From NCBI GenBank assembly GCA_016745315.1, contig CP066886.1, forward strand, positions 4,092,501 through 4,156,500: a DNA stretch of 64,000 nucleotides, in the 5' to 3' direction. Made by a program: the position numbers and the translations under genes. Shown here in pieces: positions 43,981 to 53,300 of the stretch. Under the pieces are notes generated by a model. It had not been told where the DNA came from and made no database searches. It saw only the letters and a program-made list of their open reading frames with translations. Numbering within the stretch: position 1 is the first letter of the stretch; each line of letters starts with the position of its first letter. Source of the stretch: Arthrospira sp. PCC 9108 (GTDB taxonomy: Bacteria > Cyanobacteriota > Cyanobacteriia > Cyanobacteriales > Microcoleaceae).

Positions 43981-45345
43981 ATGGATATTCAAGAAGTTTT
44001 AAACTGGACTGATGAACAGGTATTCACTAAAACTGGAAAACATCTTGATTGGCTACAAAAGTCTATATTACAGGGGATTTGGCAACATCAGGATTATTAC
44101 GAAATTGCCGCAAACAATGAGAAAAGTTACGATCATGTCAAAAAAGAAGCCTGGAAGTTATGGAAACTTCTGTCTGATGTGGTTGGGGAAGATGTTAAAA
44201 AGTCTAATGTGTTTTCTGTTCTAGAACAAGCAGAACTGTCTGCTACTGGAAATTCTACTAATTTTATGCAAATTGGAATCGGCAATAATCAAGTTAATAT
44301 TTGTAGTGAACAACACCGATCGCCCTCCGATCTCTCTTCTTCTCATTCTCCCACACCTCAAGATTCTTCACCGATTATCGACTTAACCGACGCACCAGAC
44401 CTGACTGAATTTTATAGCCGTACTTCCGAACTAACTACCCTAAAACAGTGGATATTACAAGACCATACCCGCCTAATTACCATCTATGGATTAAGTGGCA
44501 TTGGCAAAAGCCTATTAACACGCCAACTCATAGAACAAATAAAAACTGAATTTGACTATATGATGTGGCGAAGTTTGAGCGATCGCCCTACTCTGTCCTC
44601 CTTAAAAAACCAACTTCAACAATTTTTTGCCCAGTCCCAACAGCCTTCATTGCCCACAATAATTGATTATTTGCGTCACTCCCGTTGTTTAGTCATATTG
44701 GATGACCTACACAATCTTTTTAAAAGCGGTGAATTAGCGGGGGAATACTTGACAGACTATAAAGAATACCGGACATTTTTTCGGCAAATTGCCAAAAACC
44801 ATCATCAAAGTTGCGTGATTCTCATCAGTTGGGAAAAACCCAGAGAAATTGCTACCTTAGAAGCGGAAAAACACTCCACCCGCACGTTACACCTAAAAGG
44901 ATTATCAGCCGATGCTGAGAAAATTTTGCGATCGCACCAATTAACCGACTCCGACAAATGGCCGGAATTAATCAACCTCTATCAAGGACATCCTACCTGG
45001 TTAAATATCATCGCCTCAACCATAGTCGAACTATTTGATGGTAGCGTTTCCCTATTTTTAAGCTACAGCGAGGATATCTTTTTAGGTGACTTAGAACCAA
45101 TTTTAGAATCTCATTTAGAACGATTATCAGACTTAGAACAACAGGTGATTTCTGGTTTCCGAAAAAATCAAGCGATCGCCCTTTCTCAAAAACCGACTAA
45201 TCCTGAATTATCCCAATCCGAATTATGGTCAGCCATCCAATCTTTAGTTAGACGGGGGTTGCTAGAAAAAATATCAGAGGGAGAGCGAGGAATGTTTCAA
45301 CTGCATCCGATTTGGCAACAGTATCTTAAATTTAAGCTAAGTTAG
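43981..45345 (+). CDS. HTH-STAND ATPase (vMAP-type HTH plus NB-ARC-like domain)
   Basis: A 454-residue protein from ATG 43981 (MDIQEVLNWTDEQVF). The frame is open upstream to 43864, but that part is the AGTGGGAT array read as protein, so the later ATG is chosen. Residues about 1-85 resemble the N-terminal HTH of vWA-MoxR-associated and related cyanobacterial STAND proteins. After a linker comes the NTPase: Walker A IYGLSGIGKSLLTRQL (about 169-178) and Walker B CLVILDDLHNL (about 236). A winged-helix-like end follows (ELWSAIQSLVRRGLLEKISE). No WD40, TPR or LRR sensor repeats follow, so it is unusually short. Confidence 0.8.
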   Translation: MDIQEVLNWTDEQVFTKTGKHLDWLQKSILQGIWQHQDYYEIAANNEKSYDHVKKEAWKLWKLLSDVVGEDVKKSNVFSVLEQAELSATGNSTNFMQIGIGNNQVNICSEQHRSPSDLSSSHSPTPQDSSPIIDLTDAPDLTEFYSRTSELTTLKQWILQDHTRLITIYGLSGIGKSLLTRQLIEQIKTEFDYMMWRSLSDRPTLSSLKNQLQQFFAQSQQPSLPTIIDYLRHSRCLVILDDLHNLFKSGELAGEYLTDYKEYRTFFRQIAKNHHQSCVILISWEKPREIATLEAEKHSTRTLHLKGLSADAEKILRSHQLTDSDKWPELINLYQGHPTWLNIIASTIVELFDGSVSLFLSYSEDIFLGDLEPILESHLERLSDLEQQVISGFRKNQAIALSQKPTNPELSQSELWSAIQSLVRRGLLEKISEGERGMFQLHPIWQQYLKFKLS

Positions 45346-45381
45346 AATAGTTGAAATAGAAAAACTAGGAGAATCCCTAAA

Positions 45382-45942
45382 ATGCGATCGCCTTTACCCC
45401 TGTTTACCGTTGAAGACTATATCATCGCTGAAGCCGAAAGCACCATTCGCCATGAGTATATGGGCGGTTATGTGTTTGCTATGGCGGGTGCTAGTGAAGA
45501 ACACAATCTCATTGCCGGTAATCTTTATGCCTTATTACGTTCTCATCTGCGGGGGAGTTCCTGTCGGGTATTCATGTCTGATATGAAAGTCAAAGTTCAA
45601 GACGATATTTTTTATTACCCCGACTTACTCGTGACTTGTAACCCCGAAGATAATCACCGATACTTCAAAACACAACCTAACTTAATTATTGAAGTGCTGT
45701 CAGAAAGTACCGAAAGCACTGACCGACGAGAAAAATTAATGAACTACCAAACCTTAGAAACTTTGAAGGAATATGTTTTAGTCTCTCAAGATGTTATGCA
45801 AGTGGAAGTCTATCGTCAAGAGACTCCGGGGAGTTGGACAGTTCAAATCTTAGGAGAAGATAATCAGTTAACCTGGGAATCTGTGGGGCTAACTGTGACC
45901 GTGGCGCAAATTTATGAAGATGTCTTGAATGTGGGTCAGTAA
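45382..45942 (+). CDS. Uma2-family (DUF820) putative endonuclease
   Basis: A 186-residue single-domain Uma2 protein. Core motifs are HEYMGGYVFAMAGASEEHN, YYPDLLVTC, NLIIEVLSEST and DRREKLMNYQ, which carry the expected Asp, Glu and Lys of the PD-(D/E)xK site. It lies 36 bp after the HTH-STAND gene on the same strand, so the two may form one transcript. Family function is unclear; Uma2 genes are common in cyanobacterial accessory regions. Confidence 0.9.
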   Translation: MRSPLPLFTVEDYIIAEAESTIRHEYMGGYVFAMAGASEEHNLIAGNLYALLRSHLRGSSCRVFMSDMKVKVQDDIFYYPDLLVTCNPEDNHRYFKTQPNLIIEVLSESTESTDRREKLMNYQTLETLKEYVLVSQDVMQVEVYRQETPGSWTVQILGEDNQLTWESVGLTVTVAQIYEDVLNVGQ

Positions 45943-45952
45943 ATTTAAGCAC

Positions 45953-45982
45953 GAAAAAGCGCCCCCCGTGTGGGAGGCGCTT
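45953..45982 (-). terminator. Terminator of the second psbA copy
   Basis: AAGCGCC (45957-45963) and GGCGCTT (45976-45982) form the same hairpin as after psbA copy 1. On the minus strand it is followed by TTTCG. Confidence 0.7.
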
Positions 45983-46002
45983 GATTGAATCGAAGCTATA
46001 AA

Positions 46003-47082
46003 TTAGCCGATTTGAGGTGCAACCAAAGCTACAGGCTCAGACTCAGCAGAAGCCAAATCTAAGGGGAAGTTGTGAGCGTTACGCTCGTGCATTACTTCCA
46101 TACCCAGGTTAGCGCGGTTGATGACATCAGCCCAGGTATTGATTACCCGACCGCTGGAGTCCATTACGGACTGGTTGAAGTTGAAACCGTTGAGGTTAAA
46201 GGCCATGGTGGATACACCTAAAGCGGTGAACCAGATGCCGATTACCGGCCAAGCACCCAAGAAGAAGTGCAGGGAACGGCTGTTGTTGAAAGAAGCATAT
46301 TGGAAGATCAGGCGACCGAAGTAACCGTGAGCTGCCACAATGTTGTAAGTTTCTTCTTCTTGACCGAATTTGTAACCGTAGTTTTGAGATTCGATTTCGG
46401 TGGTTTCACGCACCAAGGAAGAAGTTACCAAAGAACCGTGCATCGCGGAGAACAAAGCACCACCGAAGACACCGGCAACTCCCAACATATGGAAGGGGTG
46501 CATCAGGATGTTGTGTTCTGCTTGGAATACCAACATGAAGTTGAAGGTTCCAGAGATACCCAGAGGCATACCGTCGGAGAAAGAACCTTGTCCGATGGGG
46601 TAGATCAAGAATACTGCACTAGCAGCAGCAACAGGTGCGCTGTAAGCTACGCAGATCCAAGGACGCATTCCCAAGCGGTAGGACAGTTCCCACTCACGAC
46701 CCATGTAGCAAAATACACCGATCAGGAAGTGGAAAATTACCAACTGGTAGGGGCCACCGTTGTAGAGCCACTCATCCAAGCTGGCTGCTTCCCAAATAGG
46801 GTAGAAGTGCAGACCGATCGCATTGGAGGAAGGAACAACCGCACCAGAGATGATGTTGTTTCCGTACAACAGAGAACCAGCTACGGGTTCGCGGATACCG
46901 TCAATGTCAACGGGAGGAGCAGCTACAAAAGCGATGATGTAGCAGATGGTAGCAGTTAGTAGGGTAGGGATCATCAGAACACCGAACCAGCCTACATAGA
47001 GGCGGTTGTTGGTGGATGTTACCCAGCTACAGAACCGTTCCCAGGCGTTGGCGCTCTCGCGCTGCTGAATGGTAGTAGTCAT
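46003..47082 (-). CDS. psbA: Photosystem II protein D1 (copy 2)
   Basis: The 359-residue protein is identical in sequence to copy 1, with Glu at position 130 and Ala344 processing. About seven base differences were noticed over 1080 bp, all silent. The two copies are direct repeats 6666 bp apart, together with their promoters and terminators. Near identity suggests recent duplication or ongoing gene conversion. Confidence 0.98.
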   Translation of the reverse strand: MTTTIQQRESANAWERFCSWVTSTNNRLYVGWFGVLMIPTLLTATICYIIAFVAAPPVDIDGIREPVAGSLLYGNNIISGAVVPSSNAIGLHFYPIWEAASLDEWLYNGGPYQLVIFHFLIGVFCYMGREWELSYRLGMRPWICVAYSAPVAAASAVFLIYPIGQGSFSDGMPLGISGTFNFMLVFQAEHNILMHPFHMLGVAGVFGGALFSAMHGSLVTSSLVRETTEIESQNYGYKFGQEEETYNIVAAHGYFGRLIFQYASFNNSRSLHFFLGAWPVIGIWFTALGVSTMAFNLNGFNFNQSVMDSSGRVINTWADVINRANLGMEVMHERNAHNFPLDLASAESEPVALVAPQIG

Positions 47083-47148
47083 GTTGGATATGATTGCTGT
47101 ATTGAATTTTCGAGGTACTTATCCGGCAGTTGTTTTTCTACCGTGTTT

Positions 47149-47180
47149 ATAATATGACACACTCGGTTAAGGTTTGTAAA
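47149..47180 (-). promoter_or_regulatory. psbA promoter, copy 2
   Basis: TTTACA (47175-47180) and TATTAT (47149-47154) on the minus strand, matching the promoter of copy 1 almost base for base, and diverging just upstream of the -35 box. Confidence 0.55.
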
Positions 47181-47225
47181 GGGGTTTAATAAAGTATTTA
47201 GTTATATTTGAGATAAGCAAAACTA

Positions 47226-48206
47226 ATGTTTAGTCAGATGTCTGCTTTGGTTTCCTATTCTCCGGCGTATACGATAGTTCCGACCTATGAGTGTTTTAAC
47301 CGCTGTAGTTACTGCAATTTCCGCAGGGAACCGGGAGATAGCCCTTGGTTAACTGTCGGCGAGATGAAACAGCAACTGGCGGGACTATGTGAACAGGGAG
47401 TAGTGGAGATTTTGATTCTGAGTGGGGAAGTACACCCCAACAGTCCCCGGCGAGAGGCTTGGTGCGATCGCATTTATGAATTGTGCGATGAAGCGCTAAG
47501 TTGCGGATTTCTGCCCCACACTAATGCTGGTCCTCTGAAATTTGAGGAAATGGCTAGATTAAAACAGGTTAATGTGTCGATGGGGTTAATGCTCGAACAA
47601 ATGACTCGGGATCTTTTACAAACGGTTCACCGCCACGCGCCTAGCAAGGTTCCTAGTATTAGGTTACAGCAGCTTGATTGGGCTGGGGAACTCAAAATTC
47701 CGTTTACGACTGGGTTACTTTTGGGAATTGGGGAAAGTCCCTCAGACTGGGGATGGACATTAGAAGCGATCGCCAAAATTCACGATCGCTCTGGTCACAT
47801 TCAAGAGGTAATTGTGCAACCCTACAGCGAAGGAAGTCGACAAGGGGAGCCAGGGTACGGATTTAATCTTAGCCAATTACCGGAAGTAGTGGCGATCGCC
47901 CGCAGTATTCTCCCAGAAGAAGTCACGGTGCAAATTCCCCCCAACCTAGTTATACAGCCAGAGATATTATTAAAATGTCTGGAAGCGGGAGCCAGAGACC
48001 TAGGGGGAATCGGTCCCCAAGATGTAGTCAACCCGGACTATCCCCACATTAACCCGGAAACCCTCAGCCAAATTATCAACCGGAAAGGTTGGCAATTACG
48101 GCCACGACTACCGATATATCCCCAATACGATAGCTGGTTATCCCCTCGATTACAGAAGAGTGTCAATTCTTGGCGAAAAAAGTTGCAGTTTTCCCAGGGG
48201 TTGTGA
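47226..48206 (+). CDS. cofG: 7,8-didemethyl-8-hydroxy-5-deazariboflavin synthase subunit CofG
   Basis: A 326-residue radical SAM protein. The cluster motif CxxxCxxC is at Cys23, Cys27 and Cys30 (ECFNRCSYCNF). With CofH it builds the F0 chromophore from tyrosine and a pyrimidine precursor; in cyanobacteria F0 serves as the photolyase antenna. SGEVHPNSPRREAW and HTNAGPLKFEEMARLKQVN are typical of CofG rather than of CofH. No cofH is nearby. The tRNA-Cys gene follows 22 bp downstream. Confidence 0.93.
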   Translation: MFSQMSALVSYSPAYTIVPTYECFNRCSYCNFRREPGDSPWLTVGEMKQQLAGLCEQGVVEILILSGEVHPNSPRREAWCDRIYELCDEALSCGFLPHTNAGPLKFEEMARLKQVNVSMGLMLEQMTRDLLQTVHRHAPSKVPSIRLQQLDWAGELKIPFTTGLLLGIGESPSDWGWTLEAIAKIHDRSGHIQEVIVQPYSEGSRQGEPGYGFNLSQLPEVVAIARSILPEEVTVQIPPNLVIQPEILLKCLEAGARDLGGIGPQDVVNPDYPHINPETLSQIINRKGWQLRPRLPIYPQYDSWLSPRLQKSVNSWRKKLQFSQGL

Positions 48207-48228
48207 TATATTAGTAAATCGCAGTGGT

Positions 48229-48299
<71 letters not shown>

Positions 48300-48427
48300 T
48301 TTTTCTGGAAAGATTGATATAAATGCGATCGGCGTTAACTACCTTAGCCAGGCATCCTACCTGATTACTCAAAAATCAGAATCGAGTCCCTAGCCAGGGT
48401 AGATAACTCTATGGCATGATGTCGGTT

Positions 48428-50170
48428 CTAGTAAGTGGGATCACCAGTGATGTTAGCAGCGGAAACCCACTGATTGGTGTTTTGAAGGCGGAACCAGCGG
48501 TTCTCGTTTTTCCTTTCCCTTGTATCCCAATGAGTTGTGCCTACAGTTGTAGCATCAAAAGTGCGACGACTGCCACTGCTTAGAGAGCCGACGACAGAGA
48601 AGTTCGTCCCTGGTCCGCTGCGGATATTGAGAGTGGTATCTGCCGCGCCACTGAAGAGTGGATTGCCAGTGATGAAAGAAGCGGAAACCCACTGATTGGT
48701 GTTTTGAATACGGAACCAGCGGTTATCATTTCGCTGTTCGCGAGCGTCCCAATGGGTTGTGCCTCGTGCCACAGCGTCAAAAGTGCGACTGTGACCAGGG
48801 ATCAGAGAGCCAACTATCGAGTTGTTAGTCCCCGGTCCGCTGCGGATATTGAGCGCCCCATCTACAGTACCTCGGAAGGCACTCGTTGAAGGCTGAGTAG
48901 GTGCAGTGCTAGATAAAACGCCAGGAACACGGATATAACGATCAGGGTTATTTGCCGTGTAGTCAACTATTCGGTGTAAAGTTCCTGCACCACCACCATC
49001 AAAATTATTCCTGTAGTGTGACTCCGAAAGAGTTACCCGCCTTACACCATTTTGCTGGTAAACCCTTTCCACCACAGCGACGTGATTTTGCCCATTTCTC
49101 GTCCACTGAGCAATATCACCTGGTTGCGGGTCGCTAACGATACGTGCGCCATTAGATAGCTGTGTATGCCACTGATTAGCATTACCCCGCATTGAGTTTA
49201 AAGCTGCAACATTACCTCCTAACTCTTTCACCCGACCATGTGCATACCAAGTACAGTTGCCTTCTGTATGACCACGACCACCAACTAGACTAGAACCAAA
49301 CATCGATTGAGCAAAAATGTTACCAGTCGTGTAGAACTGAGGACGATTCCTAAAGTAGTTTGCATTTTGTTGGGTCAGTAAAGGAGTACGAGAAGATGAC
49401 TGCTCTATGAGAGTAGCTTCGCCATTGATCATCACAGTGGCGGTATCATCTACTGCCATTAATGCCTCAAGTTCCCCTGCATCAAATTCCCTGCCTTGGA
49501 CGACACCGGAAAAAATCGCACCCTCATCTCCAGGTGTATCGGAGATGTTAATCTGCGAGTCGATATAATGTCCTATCTCCTCTAACAGCACTGAGACGAT
49601 CGCCTCTGGGTTATCAGCATTCTCAGCCACAAACTCACTGGACAGATAAATATTGTTAGTTTCTGCGGCAAAAGCCCCGTTAGCTCCGTTGATATCAGCA
49701 GCAGAAACGACCGTAGTCGGTGGGATCTCGAAAGTACCATTAGTCAAGCTATCTGCCAAATCCTGAGCCGCCTCAACATCAAAATCATCTCCAAAAGCAA
49801 TGCTCATCTGAGAGAGAAACTCTGGGCTGTTGGCAAATTGCTGTAATTGTTCGTAACTATTGGCTAAGGCTATTCCCGTTAATGAATCTACCGACGGGGC
49901 GATGTGAGAATCCGTTTCCGCCGGAGTTCTTCCTTGGTCAACGGACATATCCAGAGGGATAACAAGATTATCGCCCGCAACTGATACCAAGGTTGGGAGA
50001 ACGACCGGATCGGCAACCCCCCCTATGAGCAGTTGATTCGCACCAAAAGACTCTAAAATATCCCCATCACTTCGAGCGATCGCCTTGGGATTCACTCCCA
50101 GCAATCCGGTGATTTCTGTAGTATCTGTGTCAACAGAAAACATAAGCAGTTCCTCCGATGGCATTGACAA
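48428..50170 (-). CDS. CHAP-domain and double SH3b protein, possible peptidoglycan hydrolase
   Basis: A 580-residue protein. The N-terminal 270 residues contain NNIYLSSEFVAEN and VLLEEIGHYIDSQIN, a stretch found in many large cyanobacterial surface proteins; it resembles a metalloprotease helix with Glu in place of the first His (EExxH). Residues about 295-400 form a CHAP domain (GNCTWYAHGRVKELG with the catalytic Cys, and NHVAVVERV with the His). Two SH3b domains end the protein (about 430-500 and 508-578, each with LNIRSGPGTN). No classical signal peptide is visible. It may act on cell walls of the host or of competitors. Confidence 0.82.
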   Translation of the reverse strand: MSMPSEELLMFSVDTDTTEITGLLGVNPKAIARSDGDILESFGANQLLIGGVADPVVLPTLVSVAGDNLVIPLDMSVDQGRTPAETDSHIAPSVDSLTGIALANSYEQLQQFANSPEFLSQMSIAFGDDFDVEAAQDLADSLTNGTFEIPPTTVVSAADINGANGAFAAETNNIYLSSEFVAENADNPEAIVSVLLEEIGHYIDSQINISDTPGDEGAIFSGVVQGREFDAGELEALMAVDDTATVMINGEATLIEQSSSRTPLLTQQNANYFRNRPQFYTTGNIFAQSMFGSSLVGGRGHTEGNCTWYAHGRVKELGGNVAALNSMRGNANQWHTQLSNGARIVSDPQPGDIAQWTRNGQNHVAVVERVYQQNGVRRVTLSESHYRNNFDGGGAGTLHRIVDYTANNPDRYIRVPGVLSSTAPTQPSTSAFRGTVDGALNIRSGPGTNNSIVGSLIPGHSRTFDAVARGTTHWDAREQRNDNRWFRIQNTNQWVSASFITGNPLFSGAADTTLNIRSGPGTNFSVVGSLSSGSRRTFDATTVGTTHWDTRERKNENRWFRLQNTNQWVSAANITGDPTY

Positions 50171-50266
50171 TCTAATTATCGCCGTGGCAGTTGAGGCTCT
50201 GGGTTAGAAAATGATCGGGGAAAAAGTTAGTTTTTGTTATATAGGATTTAGCCGCTTTGTGAGAGG

Positions 50267-50299
50267 AAATCTCAATAAATGGGCAAAAAAATGAGATTT
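50267..50299. promoter_or_regulatory. Inverted repeat upstream of the NACHT-WD40 gene
   Basis: AAATCTCA (50267-50274) and TGAGATTT (50292-50299) form a perfect 8-bp inverted repeat, centre to centre 25 bp, lying 84 bp before the chosen ATG. It is a candidate operator for the HTH of the encoded protein. Confidence 0.4.
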
Positions 50300-50382
50300 T
50301 GGTGAAATTTTCTGGCTTTCGAGCCAGGAAACCATCTATAATAAGTTCATTTTTACCATGTCAGAGTTGGGGAGTATTTGCC

Positions 50383-53300
50383 ATGACTCCAGAAGAGGCT
50401 TTTGAGTTTGTCAATCAGAAATATTTAGGCGATCGCCAAGGCAAAAGTATTAGCGACTTGCAAAAACAAATTTTTTGTTTATCTTGGCAGGGCAAAAAAT
50501 ATGACGAAATCGAGACCCTAATTAATTTCAATAAAGTTTATATCAGACAAGAAGCAGCCAAATTATGGAAAAGACTAACCGATTTATTTGATAAACCAGT
50601 AACCCGCACTAATTTTCGGTTAGTCGTGGAACAGGCCATCAAAGCCGATCGCGATCGCTGCCAATTTGCCTTTCCCCAACAGATGCGAGAATGGTTTGAA
50701 ATTCTCGATTATGAATTTGATTCGCGCTACAATATTCAAGAAGTAATCGAGGGGAATCGATTTTTTGAGTGGATCATCAAAATCAAGGCCCGCCGGGGAT
50801 ACGATCGCATTCTTGTCCGGGGAGTAGAAGGGGAAGCAGAACTTTCCGATTTTAATGCTTTGCGTCAGTCTGTGGAAAACCAACGCACCAACGAGGGATG
50901 GTTAGTCGCTGTCCGTCGAGTCAGTAAAGCCGCCAGAAATGCAGCCCAAAAAAGCCCAAATAAAAACTTATTTTGCTATACATTCGACGAACTTATCGAC
51001 CAAGAAGCAGATTTTAGTGGCTACTGTCAATGGCTAGAACAGGAAATTCAACGGCGAGGTATCCACCATAAATATGTACCTCTCGCCTGCATAAAAGAGG
51101 AAGTTGACCCCCATACCAAGCAAAAATTAGGAGTCAGCCACTACGACGAAGACGATGGCTGGATTGATGGTTATGTTAATAAATGGATTGACGATACAGC
51201 CAAAAAACATCTCTCAATTTTAGGGGAATTTGGCACTGGAAAAACTTGGTTTATATTTCATTATGCCGGCAAACAATTACAGCGTTATTTGAAAGCCAAA
51301 CATAAAGGAGTTGAACGGCCGCGATTACCCATAGTTATTTTATTGCGAGATTATGCCAGTGCCGTTAATATGGAATCGCTGTTTTCTGAGTTCTTTTTCC
51401 GGCAACATGAAATCCCCTTGCGAGGGGGTTACTCTGCTTTTGAATGGCTGAACCGCCAGGGCAAATTGTTGGTCATGTTTGATGGCTTTGACGAGATGGC
51501 CGCCAAAATTGACCGACAGCGGATGATTAATAACTTTTGGGAATTGGCTCAAACTGTAGTCTCTGGTTCTAAAGTTATTTTGACTTGTCGCACTGAGCAT
51601 TTTCCCGAAGCCAAAGAAGGGCGCGCTTTGCTGAATGCAGAACTACAGGCTTCCGTCGCAGCATTAACGGGAGAACCGCCACAGTTTGAAGTTCTGGAAT
51701 TAAAAAAATTTAGTGACCAGCAAATTCGTCAGGCTCTCTCCTTTGAAGCCTCACCCGCGACGGTGGAAAAAGTCATGAATAATCACCAACTTGTCGATTT
51801 AGCACGCCGTCCGGTCATGAGTCAGTTAATACTGAAAGCCTTGCCGGATATCGAAGCCGGAAAAGCGATCGATTTAGCCAGAATTTATCTATATGCAGTT
51901 ACCCGCAAAATGCAGCATGATATACAGAAAAAGCGCACATTTACTTCTCTGGCAGATAAACTTTATTTTCTGTGCGAACTCTCCTGGGAAATGCTATCTA
52001 AGAATCGGATGAGTTTAAATTATCGAGAGTTTCCCGATCGCATTCGTCGCTTGTTTGAGTCGGAAGTGCAACAACAAAAGGATTTGGATCACTGGCATTA
52101 TGACATGATGGGTCAGACTATGTTAATTCGTAATGAAGATGGAGATTATAGTCCGGCTCACCGTTCGTTATTAGAGTTTTTTGTGGCTTATAAGTTTGCT
52201 GCTGAATTGGGGATATTGGCTCCCGATTTCGTGGAATTGGCACAGTCACAGTCCCATGTAAATCCACAGAAAACTGCTCAAAACTACACTTGGTCTAATT
52301 ATTTCCGCCGCGAAGTTGATGTTAACGGAGAAGTGATTTCGATTGCACCTCTCAATATGTTTTCTACTGAGTCTTTGGCACATTTGCGAACTACATTTGG
52401 GGAAATGCCTCTCACCAAAGCAGTGCTAGATTTATTATTGCCGATGCTGCGTCCCGTGACAAACACTGATGAGGAAAACTTACAGGATATTTGCGATCGC
52501 TTGCGGGAAGTAGTCAAGGCGACACGGCGAAAAACCCTAGAAAAAGTCGGCTATGTTGGTGGCAATGCAATCACCCTGCTTTTGAAAACTGACAAGGCTG
52601 CTTTGGAGGGTTGCGATCTCAGTCATGCCGTGATTTTGGGCGCTGATTTTAGGGGTGCTAGTTTGCAGGATGTTAATTTCACTAAAGCCAATTTAACTAA
52701 CTGTCTTTTTATGGAATCTATGAATACAGTTAGAGCATTAGCTTTTACTCCTGATGGCAAAGTTTTGGCGACAGGTGATGAATCTGGTCAAATTCATATT
52801 TGGCGAGTTGCCGATGGCTCAAAAATTGCCACATTGACAGGGCATCGCCTCAGCATAAAAACCCTAAAATTTAATGAAAATGGGCAAATTCTTGTCAGTG
52901 CTAGTTATGATAAAATTGTCAATTTTTGGAATCTTGCAAACCATGAATGTTTCAAAAGCGTACTGATAGAGCCTGATTTTTTATGTGATGCTCCTTTAAT
53001 GCCCAAAATGAAAATATTTTTGAGTCCTAATCTCAAAATATTGGCGAGTGGTAGTGTAGATGGTACAGTACAGTTATGGGATATTAACAATGGTAAATGT
53101 TTGGCTTTTCTCACTGGACATACCAGTTGGATTAATCGAATAGTTTTCAGTCCTGATGGTCAATTTTTGGCAACCACAAGCAAAGACACAAATATCAAAA
53201 TTTGGGATGTGGCTAATGCTAAATGCCTGAAAACTTTACAAGACCATGAAGAAGAAGTATGGGGTGTTGCTTTCAGTCCTGATGGTCAAATCTTAGCCAG

